A stretch of DNA of 21,532 nucleotides. Origin: Candidatus Poseidoniaceae archaeon (GTDB taxonomy: Archaea; Thermoplasmatota; Poseidoniia; Poseidoniales; Poseidoniaceae). The stretch's first letter is position 1; every line of letters begins with the position of its first letter. The DNA lies in contig JAKUNX010000015.1 of assembly GCA_022451835.1 (NCBI GenBank), positions 1 to 21,532 on the forward strand, written 5' to 3'. Shown in pieces: positions 1 to 7,370 of the stretch. The notes below the pieces were generated by a model. That model made no database searches. It had not been told where the DNA came from and saw only the letters and a program-made list of their open reading frames with translations. Position numbers and translations under genes: made by a program.

Positions 1-8
1 CCACATTC

Positions 9-35
9 TGGATAAATCTCCAGCGAATTTATCCA
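9..35. repeat. Perfect 9-bp inverted repeat with 9-nt spacer
   Basis: TGGATAAAT (9-17) and ATTTATCCA (27-35) are exact reverse complements separated by nine bases. A second, overlapping 10-bp palindrome ATCCATGGAT lies at 31-40. The element starts about 10 bases after the stop codon of the minus-strand ABC permease gene, so it could be a transcript-end hairpin for the four-gene ABC operon or an operator for a gene to the left of the window. There is no T-run beside it as usually seen at archaeal terminators, so its role is open. Confidence 0.5.
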
Positions 36-44
36 TGGATTCAA

Positions 45-1370
45 TCATTCAATTTCCTTCCCTTTGAATATTGCACCACCAAGGAATAATAGCGCAGTGG
101 CTTGAATTAGTAAAACTACGGTTGCAATAATCATCGACAAAAATGGACTGACATCACCTAAGCCAGGTGTTGCAAAGAAATATTGAAGAGGTTCTGAACC
201 AATTAACTCTTCACGCTCAAAACCAAATGAATCATTACCTTCGACCGAGAATCCTGAATTGATTAGGATTGCCATATCAGGCCACACAATCATGCTTGCT
301 GAATCTACAATGATCAATGCCCAACCAATAACCGAAAATCGCAAAATTGGCGATTCAGGAACACCCATTGAGAGTAATGCCATACCTAACTCCCATGCGG
401 CAAATGGAATCGCTAAAATTATGCCATAACGCCACATTACACCTAAGAAACAAAATAACATGCCGTAGACCAATGTTGCCATCATTGCTGCAAACAAAAT
501 TGCTAACCAGATGCCAAATTCCGAAAATCGGAATATTGAATCTCCCGGACCTGCAAAGCCTGTTACGATTGCTGAAATCAGGGTCAAAATAATGAGATAT
601 GGCCAAATTATTCCAAGATAACCGATTACTCGGTAAAAGAAAACTTCAGTTCTTGCTATTGGTTTAGTGAGAATATAATGCATAGTTCCTGATGTCATTT
701 CATCTCTGATTAACCCGGTAGCCATGAATAGAGGGATAAAAATACTAATTATGAAAACAAAACCAAGTTTTCCAATACCCAATATAGATGCTCGATGTAA
801 TGCTTCTTTAGCATACGCTTCATCATCAGGATCTTCATCAACATAGTTGTCTGCATCATATATGAAATTTCCAGTTAGTGAGAGAGATAATTCAATATCA
901 CACTCAATACCATTGTCATTAGTATCTTTTTGTGACTCAGTTCTATCTTCTGCTCGACAATCCCCATCATCGTCATACCCAACACTAACCGAGCGAGTTC
1001 CCGTCGGTGATTCATCCCAATCAAAGTCATCCTCATTTATCCATTTTTCAGGGTCATCAGGGGGAATAGGTGGCTCAAAAAGCCCTGGATGGTCAAACTC
1101 ATTAAATGGACTTGTTCCAAGTGCTCTTTCTTGACCATCTGGGTACAAATCACCGTCTGAATCTATTGAATCACCATCATTATCAACCGCTTCGAAATCT
1201 CGTTGCATTGCATCGACATAGAACAACATTAGCAAGCTGATTACCACTAGTCCAGTAATCAAAACAACCCAAGTTGAAATCTTTGTACGATATTGTCGCA
1301 TGGTAAATTCTGTAATTGCTGATGCTTTACGATCTAAAGCACGGAAAATAGTGTTGGTCTTGTCTGCCAT
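45..1370 (-). CDS. ABC-2 type transporter permease with Asp-rich calcium-binding-like extracellular insert
   Basis: A 441-residue membrane subunit of an ABC-2 type exporter. A short cytoplasmic N-terminus leads to TM1 (about 32-54). A hydrophilic loop of about 145 residues follows, then about five or six further hydrophobic segments from about 200 to the end. After TM2 comes the stretch EMTSGTMHYILTKPIAR, typical of the ABC-2/NatB permease fold. The loop contains a thrombospondin type 3/EF-like run (63-81, with DNDGD and DSDGD) and a second Asp-rich block (132-158) bracketed by Cys138 and Cys157, which could form a disulfide. The N-in topology and calcium binding are inferred. It is the last gene of the operon. 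Its ATG at 1370 shares one base with the TGA of the upstream ATPase, and a GGAGGTG SD lies in that gene's last codons. The substrate is unknown. Confidence 0.85.
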   Translation of the reverse strand: MADKTNTIFRALDRKASAITEFTMRQYRTKISTWVVLITGLVVISLLMLFYVDAMQRDFEAVDNDGDSIDSDGDLYPDGQERALGTSPFNEFDHPGLFEPPIPPDDPEKWINEDDFDWDESPTGTRSVSVGYDDDGDCRAEDRTESQKDTNDNGIECDIELSLSLTGNFIYDADNYVDEDPDDEAYAKEALHRASILGIGKLGFVFIISIFIPLFMATGLIRDEMTSGTMHYILTKPIARTEVFFYRVIGYLGIIWPYLIILTLISAIVTGFAGPGDSIFRFSEFGIWLAILFAAMMATLVYGMLFCFLGVMWRYGIILAIPFAAWELGMALLSMGVPESPILRFSVIGWALIIVDSASMIVWPDMAILINSGFSVEGNDSFGFEREELIGSEPLQYFFATPGLGDVSPFLSMIIATVVLLIQATALLFLGGAIFKGKEIE

Positions 1371-2362
1371 CAGTATCCACCTCCACCAGTTAAGTAACCA
1401 AGAATAGATGCCAAGTCATCATCTGGATTATCAATTGAAAGGACTTTGTGTCCACCATCAACAATTGTCTTTGGCAGATTACTATGGAAGTCTCCTAAAT
1501 TTCGTGTCTGAACAGTTAACTTTTCTGGGTGTTGAAAAATAATACCATGCACTGAATCGATATCAATTACATCTTTAGCCAAGTTTTTCGGTGAATCACA
1601 ACCGATATCGATTCTATGAGGAATGTTATCCATTTTTTCTCTTATTGCGTGCAAATTTCCTAAGGCCAATAACCTTCCATGATGCAAAATGACTATCTGT
1701 TCGGTAATACGTTCAATTTCTGTTAAAATATGACTGCTAACAATTACTGTTCTACCCATTCGACCCAGTTCTCTAATGACATTCATTATTGTAGTTCTAG
1801 CCAAAGGATCACAACCTTGAAGTGGCTCATCTAAGATGATTAAATCGGGGTTATTAACCAACGCATGAGCGATCTTCGTTCGTTGACGCATACCTTTTGA
1901 AAAGCGACCAATTTGCTTGTGAGCAACGTCCAAAAGTCCAACGAAATCTAACACTCTATCAGCCTCAAGTTTAGCTTCATCACGAGTTAAGCCATTTAAT
2001 CTAGCAAATGTAGAAATAAAATCATGAGCAGTCATCCAATCATACATTTTCTCTCCTTCTGGTACAAAACCCACTCTTGAATATGGAGCAGGGTTCTTCC
2101 AAGGATTAGTACCAAACAACCGCACTTGTCCAGAACTAGGTTTCAATTTACCCATTAGAATCTTGAACAGTGTTGATTTTCCTGCTCCATTCAAACCAAG
2201 AATACCGGTAACTCCGCCGCTTAAGGCAAGAGTAATACCACTTAATGCATGTATTTTGCCATATGTTTTACTGACATTTTCAAGCAAAATAACTGGTGCT
2301 TGTTGCTCAGGTTGCCACTCGCTTGTCTCGGCTTTGCCTTCTTGATGAAAATCTGGCATCAT
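1370..2362 (-). CDS. ABC transporter ATP-binding protein (second ATPase of the set)
   Basis: A 330-residue ATPase of an ABC-2 type exporter, probably powering the permease encoded just downstream. Numbered from the ATG at 2362, Walker A is GLNGAGKST (56-64), the signature is the variant FSKGMRQ, and Walker B is LIILDEP followed by a D-loop-like GCDP. An H-loop histidine occurs in VSSHIL. The open frame extends upstream to 2455, but the start is placed at 2362 (or the adjacent ATG at 2359). There a GGAGGTGA SD lies about seven bases upstream and the ATG overlaps the stop of the preceding permease (ATGA). The first 22 residues are a polar extension. The Gly-rich C-terminus (LTGGGGY) encodes the SD of the next gene. 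The substrate cannot be read from the sequence. Confidence 0.9.
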   Translation of the reverse strand: MMPDFHQEGKAETSEWQPEQQAPVILLENVSKTYGKIHALSGITLALSGGVTGILGLNGAGKSTLFKILMGKLKPSSGQVRLFGTNPWKNPAPYSRVGFVPEGEKMYDWMTAHDFISTFARLNGLTRDEAKLEADRVLDFVGLLDVAHKQIGRFSKGMRQRTKIAHALVNNPDLIILDEPLQGCDPLARTTIMNVIRELGRMGRTVIVSSHILTEIERITEQIVILHHGRLLALGNLHAIREKMDNIPHRIDIGCDSPKNLAKDVIDIDSVHGIIFQHPEKLTVQTRNLGDFHSNLPKTIVDGGHKVLSIDNPDDDLASILGYLTGGGGY

Positions 2363-3405
2363 TCTCTTGTCACCTCCATTGAAGCCACTCTTGATGATAA
2401 GATGTAGAGGAAAAATGCATTCATCAATACTAATGAGGCAAAAGACCATGTCCATGAATATTGATCATAGGTAGTTTGTGTGCCAACTAAAGCTTGACCT
2501 ACATGAGCTAAACAATCGTGAGGTGAGAGCAAATACATAATGTCTCGCTCGAACAAATTTGAAACTAATACTGCTAATGTTTTGCTACCTAATACAATTG
2601 CTACCAAACCAATACCCGGGAAGAATTTACCCTTGGAAACACTCGACAATCCAAGACCAATACTCGTGTATGTGATTATTAGCAAAATACCACCAATAAA
2701 GGCAGCCAGGAATAACGGGAATGTATCAATGATCCAAGCCCAACCACGTCCCATTGCAATAATTTCTACGAAATAGTATATCATCAAAGTAAGCAATACG
2801 ACAAATGCTTGAATCATAGCTACTGAAATGTACTTCATACCTACGTAGTCAAATCTACTAATCGGTCTTGAAAAATAAAGTGCTGAGGTTCCATGATACC
2901 TGTCCTCAGAAATTATCCCTCCAACCAATAACGCGGCGAGAATGGGATAATACAGCATATTGCGTGGGAAAAATCCGAGAACATGCCCGTATAAATTATC
3001 TCTATTTACGCCCCACATAGTGTGTAATTCAGGACTGCCAATTAAGGCGGAAAGTAAAGTCAGTCCAACATCAGCGAGCGAAGCGATGAATACTAGAACA
3101 ATGAATAGTTTAGTTGGTAGACCCCATGGTCGATGACCCTTACGGAATATGCCCAAAACATGGTGCCTAAGTATGGCCCAATTCCTCATCCATCGTGGAT
3201 TCAGTGTTCCATCCCAAGGCTTGTAAATTTGCTCAAAAACATAGCCAACTGAAGCGTTATTGCTACTTACTTGAGCGGTAGCCAATTCATCACCATCCCT
3301 TGACCCCCATGCGGCATCCATGCGCCCTTGACCTGTTACTGGAGCATTCTCAGAATAACTCAAATCATCTGTTGAAGATTCCAAATTAGCATCCTCATCA
3401 CTCAT
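2359..3405 (-). CDS. ABC-2 type transporter permease (first permease of the set)
   Basis: A 348-residue membrane subunit. The N-terminal 95 or so residues are hydrophilic and acidic (starts MSDEDANLESS), probably cytoplasmic. About six hydrophobic segments follow, for example LFIVLVFIASLADVGL, ILAALLVGGIIS, AFVVLLTLMIYYFV, FLAAFIGGILLIITY and the last about 20 residues before the C-terminus. The stretch EDRYHGTSALYFSRPISR after the second segment is characteristic of ABC-2 permeases. Unlike the other permease of this operon it has no long Asp-rich external loop. The ATG at 3405 overlaps the upstream ATPase stop by four bases (ATGA), with a GGGGGGAGG SD in that gene's final glycine codons. It probably pairs with the ATPase at 3402-4412, or the four proteins form one heteromeric exporter. 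The substrate is unknown. Confidence 0.87.
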   Translation of the reverse strand: MSDEDANLESSTDDLSYSENAPVTGQGRMDAAWGSRDGDELATAQVSSNNASVGYVFEQIYKPWDGTLNPRWMRNWAILRHHVLGIFRKGHRPWGLPTKLFIVLVFIASLADVGLTLLSALIGSPELHTMWGVNRDNLYGHVLGFFPRNMLYYPILAALLVGGIISEDRYHGTSALYFSRPISRFDYVGMKYISVAMIQAFVVLLTLMIYYFVEIIAMGRGWAWIIDTFPLFLAAFIGGILLIITYTSIGLGLSSVSKGKFFPGIGLVAIVLGSKTLAVLVSNLFERDIMYLLSPHDCLAHVGQALVGTQTTYDQYSWTWSFASLVLMNAFFLYILSSRVASMEVTRE

Positions 3406-4412
3406 GAGCCTCCCCCCATATGACTTGGAGCATCTACTTGCCTTGCTTGAACTGGACTACGTAGAAGGTCTTGACTTGTTTTGACTTCATAGCCTAAATT
3501 TTCCATTATTACTATGAATAAGTCTTCAAGAGATGCTTCATATTCATGCATTCTACGAATTTGTGAGCCAACTTCTGCAGCACATGACAATATTTTCGAA
3601 GTAGTATCCTCGCCTTCATGAAGAATACGCATTATTCGCCCCTCTCGCCTAACTTCTAAACCGATTGAAGCCATCTTTTCCTCTAACTTAGAAGCATTAC
3701 CCCATACATGAATTTCAATCTCTCGATCAATATCCTTCAAATCCTCAATTTTACCTTGAGCAGCTAATTTTCCTTTGTGTAAAAGCACCATATGGTCGCA
3801 TACTCGCTCAACATCATCCATCAGATGTGATGCCATCATAACAGAACGGTTGCCATTGTTTACCATATTTTGCAGGGTTGAAATCATGAATTCTCGAGCA
3901 GTGGAATCCAAGCCATTGGACGGTTCATCAGCAATAATCAGTTCAGGGTCATGAATAATACTGCATGCAAGTTTAGTAGCCTGTTTCATTCCGGTAGAAA
4001 AACTACCAATATTACGATACCTTTGCTCACCAAGCCCAACATACTGCAGTACTTCATGGGCTCTTGCCATAGCAATAACTGGATTCATACCTAATAATTC
4101 ACCTGAATATTTCACTTGATAAATGGCTTCCATGTCAGGATTTAATGCATCATATTCTGGCATATAGCCAATTCTTGAACGAATCGCTGCTCCTTCAGTG
4201 CGTATATCGTGACCAAGTACAGTACCATCACCAGATGTTGCTTGAATCAAACCAAGAATGGTTTTGAGAAATGTGGATTTCCCTGCTCCATTAGGTCCAA
4301 GCAGTCCTGTTGCGCCTTTTTTGACTTTGAGATTCAAATTTTCTAAGGCCATATGTGGGCCATAAGACTTGGATAAATCAGTCGTTTCGATGACATACTC
4401 ATTACTTGACAT
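3402..4412 (-). CDS. ABC transporter ATP-binding protein (first ATPase of the set)
   Basis: A 336-residue cytoplasmic ATPase of the ABC-2/CcmA-like exporter type. Walker A is GPNGAGKST (39-47), the signature is the variant FSTGMKQ, Walker B is LIIADEPSNGLD, and the H-loop is in MASHLM. About 110 residues follow the nucleotide-binding domain, as in many drug- or polysaccharide-type ABC-2 ATPases that carry a C-terminal accessory domain. It is the first gene of the four-gene operon, starting about 60 bases after the end of the transglycosylase gene, so it could have its own promoter or be read through from it. No clear SD is seen before its ATG, which fits a leaderless or first-gene start. The C-terminus (HMGGGS) encodes the SD of the next gene. 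Confidence 0.92.
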   Translation of the reverse strand: MSSNEYVIETTDLSKSYGPHMALENLNLKVKKGATGLLGPNGAGKSTFLKTILGLIQATSGDGTVLGHDIRTEGAAIRSRIGYMPEYDALNPDMEAIYQVKYSGELLGMNPVIAMARAHEVLQYVGLGEQRYRNIGSFSTGMKQATKLACSIIHDPELIIADEPSNGLDSTAREFMISTLQNMVNNGNRSVMMASHLMDDVERVCDHMVLLHKGKLAAQGKIEDLKDIDREIEIHVWGNASKLEEKMASIGLEVRREGRIMRILHEGEDTTSKILSCAAEVGSQIRRMHEYEASLEDLFIVIMENLGYEVKTSQDLLRSPVQARQVDAPSHMGGGS

Positions 4413-4471
4413 GGTTTACCCAAACAAAGGAGATAGCAGGCAACCTTTGAATGCTGCGCTCAATTGAACAA

Positions 4472-6742
4472 TTAATCATCTTCCTTTATCCCATCACGTG
4501 TTTTGATTGCCACACCTTTTTTCATCGATGCTAAATCTTCAACGGTTGAAATAGAAACCCCGTGGCCAAGTAAATCTCCTGCTTCATTACAAATCAAGCA
4601 AGCTTCTCCAGACCTTAGCCATGGATCACATGCCAAAACAAATCCATGAAAGACATTACGACCTTTTCGAATAAATGGCTCAGCATCATCATTAACTACC
4701 ACAACTGCCAAACCTTCACCGCTGTAAGGAGCGATTGAAGTTTGAGAAAATGACTTAGGCAATTGCTTTCTTCTTCTAGCAAACAATTCAATTGCGCCAG
4801 AATTATTTAGTGATAATCCTCCATCTCCGAGTCTGAAACTTGCCAAATGTTGACCATTCGAAGATAACACATTCTTGATCCTCCCATACTTGTTAACCAC
4901 AAATTGCATCGAATGAGACATTTCTTGAGCGACCTCTTGGCTCATGTTGAATAGTACAGAAAACTTGTCTGCAGCCTTTAGCCGATTTAATTTCAATTGT
5001 CCTTGTTTGAATAAGTCCTCGTCTAAAATTTTAATTTGGCCATCAACTAACTCCGCTTTAACAGATGACTCAAAACTGTTTAATTTTTCAAACACTAAAG
5101 TCTCAAAATTATCTTTACGTAAATCCACAGGAATTATCACTTTGCCAGCAAGACCAAAATTATCTAAATCCTGAGCAATTTTCACCATATCCAATTTGTT
5201 TTTCCACAACCAATCTGGCCCCTCAATATGACAAAAAGGATTCAAGTCTTCTAAACTGTAGGGCACTAGACCGATTGGCGTGTTTATCATTATTTCCAGA
5301 CCTGGCACATACTGCAAAATTTTGGCAACAACTGTATCACATTTATCCCGCCATGGCCCAGATTGGCCGTAAAAAATCAATACTGAATCACTACCGGTTT
5401 CGGTTGATTTTCTCGGATGCCAGCGCTCAAACAACAGATTTCTCGCCGCGGTAATATGAGGCCTGCTAAATGTATCTGAACCCGCCCATTGCTCTCCACC
5501 TTTTCTAGGTGTTAACTGTGCATCTAGGATCCAGTTCCAACCACTTTCCCAACCACCTTGGTTAGAAAAATCTTGAGACGAAGTTATTTCATCTAGTGGG
5601 ATTTCTTCATGATTTAATTTGATAAATTCTGCTGTTGCTGGGTTTGTGGTCAACCACAAGAATGCATCCCTTAAAGCAGGGTGTTGATGACTTCTCTGTT
5701 CAACTAGTCGCCAAATATTACCATCTCTAACTGCTTGACGACATCTTGACAATTCCGCAAGAGTGATTTCAAGGTTATACTTGGAGAGTAATTTAATTCT
5801 GTCATCTTTGTCCATCTTTCTAACTTCTTCTGGTGTGCATGAACTAATACATGGCATAATTATTGGCCATTCAATCATTCCCTCCAGTTTTTCAGTACCC
5901 CAAGGAGTTAGAATCCTGCCATCGCGAGCAAACAATGCATAAGCTGCTGAATCAAATAAATCAGCACCTAAGGCAATTGACATTGGAAATAGCATTGGAT
6001 GGCCGCAACCAAACATATGAACAGGACGATTTGAGGGCAGAAATGGTAATGTGGACAGCATTATTTTAGCATACTCTCGATATCGATGTTGTTCCATAAT
6101 TGGAACTATTCCACCTATAGGATGTATAGAAAAATCAAACTTACTCATCTCCATAGCAGATTTCTTCCTCAGTTCGGGAAATAAGCCACCTTGAATAGGT
6201 CCATTCAACATTGTACCTTGTGCCGTATCTACGGATAACTGTGAACGATTTAATGTCTCTTCAACCGCTGCAGAAACTTCTGAATGTTTCATATCAGGTC
6301 TAGAAAATACATCTAACATTGTTGCAATATCAACACCAATCGAGCGTTGAAACTCAACAATTTCTTCCACTCCCACTTCGACATCGCCATAAACATATGA
6401 TTGAAAAGTACCAGAATCAGTCATTATTACACCTGGGTAATCTAGTAAATTATGAACGCCATTTTCCGTTGCAATTTCTTTTAATTTATCATGCTTCCAA
6501 ATGATATATGAATTAGTAATTAGCGCACCAATACCATATCTATCCCACATCTCCCTAGGTTCAATAGTGCGAATATTAGGATTAATTACCGGCAATAATG
6601 CAGGAGTTTCCAGTACCCCATGTTTAGTGTATAACTTGCCCAATCTTGCTCGACCATCTCGAATTGTAACTTCGAATAACCCCTCATCACTTTCACGGCA
6701 TGGTGATGGGTCAGGTCTAGACTGGTCTGACCACACAGGCAT
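4472..6742 (-). CDS. tgtA: Archaeosine tRNA-guanine transglycosylase with ArcS-like middle domain and PUA
   Basis: This enzyme of archaeosine synthesis should exchange guanine 15 of tRNA for preQ0. The TGT barrel (about 21-330) keeps the expected catalytic aspartates: Asp109 in MTDSGTFQ and Asp264 in LFDSAAYALFARD, with the conserved IHPIGGIVP between them. The zinc motif that follows in the family (CxCxxC plus a His) is degenerate here. Only Cys298 and Cys302 remain (PCISSC), and the usual LLALHNL is LLSKYNL (Tyr322). Residues about 445-560 resemble the ArcS amidinotransferase core domain (the INTPIGLVPYSLEDLNP region), but the ArcS motif PCx3KPYx2Sx2H is not present where expected (YGQSGPWRDKC, 458-468). 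A PUA-type RNA-binding domain lies at about 675-750. At 756 residues it is longer than the usual ArcTGT of about 580. Assignment as TGT is strong; whether it is fully active or partly ArcS-like is uncertain. Confidence 0.88.
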   Translation of the reverse strand: MPVWSDQSRPDPSPCRESDEGLFEVTIRDGRARLGKLYTKHGVLETPALLPVINPNIRTIEPREMWDRYGIGALITNSYIIWKHDKLKEIATENGVHNLLDYPGVIMTDSGTFQSYVYGDVEVGVEEIVEFQRSIGVDIATMLDVFSRPDMKHSEVSAAVEETLNRSQLSVDTAQGTMLNGPIQGGLFPELRKKSAMEMSKFDFSIHPIGGIVPIMEQHRYREYAKIMLSTLPFLPSNRPVHMFGCGHPMLFPMSIALGADLFDSAAYALFARDGRILTPWGTEKLEGMIEWPIIMPCISSCTPEEVRKMDKDDRIKLLSKYNLEITLAELSRCRQAVRDGNIWRLVEQRSHQHPALRDAFLWLTTNPATAEFIKLNHEEIPLDEITSSQDFSNQGGWESGWNWILDAQLTPRKGGEQWAGSDTFSRPHITAARNLLFERWHPRKSTETGSDSVLIFYGQSGPWRDKCDTVVAKILQYVPGLEIMINTPIGLVPYSLEDLNPFCHIEGPDWLWKNKLDMVKIAQDLDNFGLAGKVIIPVDLRKDNFETLVFEKLNSFESSVKAELVDGQIKILDEDLFKQGQLKLNRLKAADKFSVLFNMSQEVAQEMSHSMQFVVNKYGRIKNVLSSNGQHLASFRLGDGGLSLNNSGAIELFARRRKQLPKSFSQTSIAPYSGEGLAVVVVNDDAEPFIRKGRNVFHGFVLACDPWLRSGEACLICNEAGDLLGHGVSISTVEDLASMKKGVAIKTRDGIKEDD

Positions 6743-6801
6743 GTGCGTGGCTGCACCAATTGTGATTTGAATTCATCCCATCAGAATAACATATCAAGTT
6801 G

Positions 6802-7302
6802 TTAAACAAACTCAACATTTCCGTGAGCAAGAATAAATTCTCTACCTAATTCATCAAAGGTATCAAGCAAATTACTTGAAAATCTTACATTACTGATTTC
6901 TTTATCTGATTCCAAATCAGCCTTAATCCCATCAAGAGTGCCCGGGGCCGCTCCGCAAGAAAGACAAGCTCCGGTCAAGTCTAATACAAAATCAAGAGAT
7001 TTACTACTCTCATTTGACAAACTTTGGTATGAGTCTACTTTGATTCCCCCTCCATGGCCATCAAGTGCAGCTCTAACACTGCCCAGTCTAGCCAATAATG
7101 CTGGTACCAACTCTTCAGATTCTAACATAGCAAAAAGTGAACTTCCCCTAAGTTTTGCCTCATAGATTGGATCAATGACTTCATCAATGCGTTTTTGCGC
7201 TTCCTCTTCGATTGATTTCTTCGCCTCTGCTGCATACTTTGCAATGAGGTCATCATCAGTCATGATGTTGGTAAATCGATGAGGTTTTTGACTCTTTGCC
7301 AT
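6802..7302 (-). CDS. NifU C-terminal-domain Fe-S scaffold/carrier protein
   Basis: A 166-residue protein whose C-terminal half (about 70-150) matches the NifU C-terminal (Nfu) domain. It has GSVRAALDGHGGGIKV early in the domain, then GACLSCGAAPGTL with the CxxC pair that binds a bridging Fe-S cluster in Nfu proteins. The N-terminal 65 residues are charged and helical, unlike a NifU N-terminal domain, and are not recognised. It lies divergently from sufC, which supports a role in cluster scaffolding or delivery with the SUF machinery. The start is uncertain: ATG 7302 immediately abuts the inverted repeat at 7302-7321, while the in-frame ATG at 7263 (MTDDDLIAKY) would leave room for a promoter made by that repeat. 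Neither has an SD. A gap of about 59 bases separates it from the transglycosylase gene downstream. Confidence 0.85.
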   Translation of the reverse strand: MAKSQKPHRFTNIMTDDDLIAKYAAEAKKSIEEEAQKRIDEVIDPIYEAKLRGSSLFAMLESEELVPALLARLGSVRAALDGHGGGIKVDSYQSLSNESSKSLDFVLDLTGACLSCGAAPGTLDGIKADLESDKEISNVRFSSNLLDTFDELGREFILAHGNVEFV

Positions 7303-7321
7303 TTTTAGGCCAACCTAAAAA
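7302..7321. promoter_or_regulatory. Perfect inverted repeat in the nifU-like/sufC divergent promoter
   Basis: TTTTTAGG (7302-7309) and CCTAAAAA (7314-7321) are exact reverse complements around CCAA. Read outward on each strand the arm is CCTAAAAA, an A/T-rich TATA-like element. The plus-strand arm lies about 50 bases before the sufC ATG, which leaves room for the SD at 7358-7364. The minus-strand arm lies about 40 bases before the ATG at 7263 of the NifU-like gene. It may therefore be a pair of back-to-back core promoters, an operator, or both. This is inference from position and symmetry. Confidence 0.5.
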
Positions 7322-7357
7322 CGCAATACTGCGCCCCAATTATTTACACTCATTGAT

Positions 7358-7364
7358 AAAGGAG
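7358..7364 (+). promoter_or_regulatory. Shine-Dalgarno site fixing the sufC start
   Basis: AAAGGAG ends six bases before the ATG at 7371. The reading frame is open further upstream to a TTG at 7296, but only the 7371 start has an SD at normal spacing and gives a SufC of usual length. An in-frame ATG at 7392 is also preceded by GGTGAG and cannot be excluded. Confidence 0.7.
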
Positions 7365-7370
7365 AATCGT

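Noticed and set aside
847..1134. Plus-strand 95-residue open frame
   Set aside because: Antisense to the Asp-rich loop of the ABC permease; Ser/Pro-rich composition is a by-product of Asp/Glu codons on the other strand.
2363..2455. Upstream extension of the second ABC ATPase frame (starts MDMVFCLIS)
   Set aside because: It lies wholly inside the preceding permease gene and has no SD, whereas ATG 2362 has a strong GGAGGTGA and the usual ATGA overlap.
4440..4475. CAATTG-centred palindrome between tgtA and the first ABC ATPase gene
   Set aside because: The symmetry is short and imperfect outside the six-base core, as expected by chance in AT-rich DNA.
5065..5454. Plus-strand 129-residue open frame inside tgtA
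   Set aside because: It is antisense to a well-supported coding region, with no recognisable domain and no SD.
7296..7370. TTG-started 25-residue extension of SufC
   Set aside because: It covers the divergent promoter region, and ATG 7371 has a proper SD and gives the normal SufC length.
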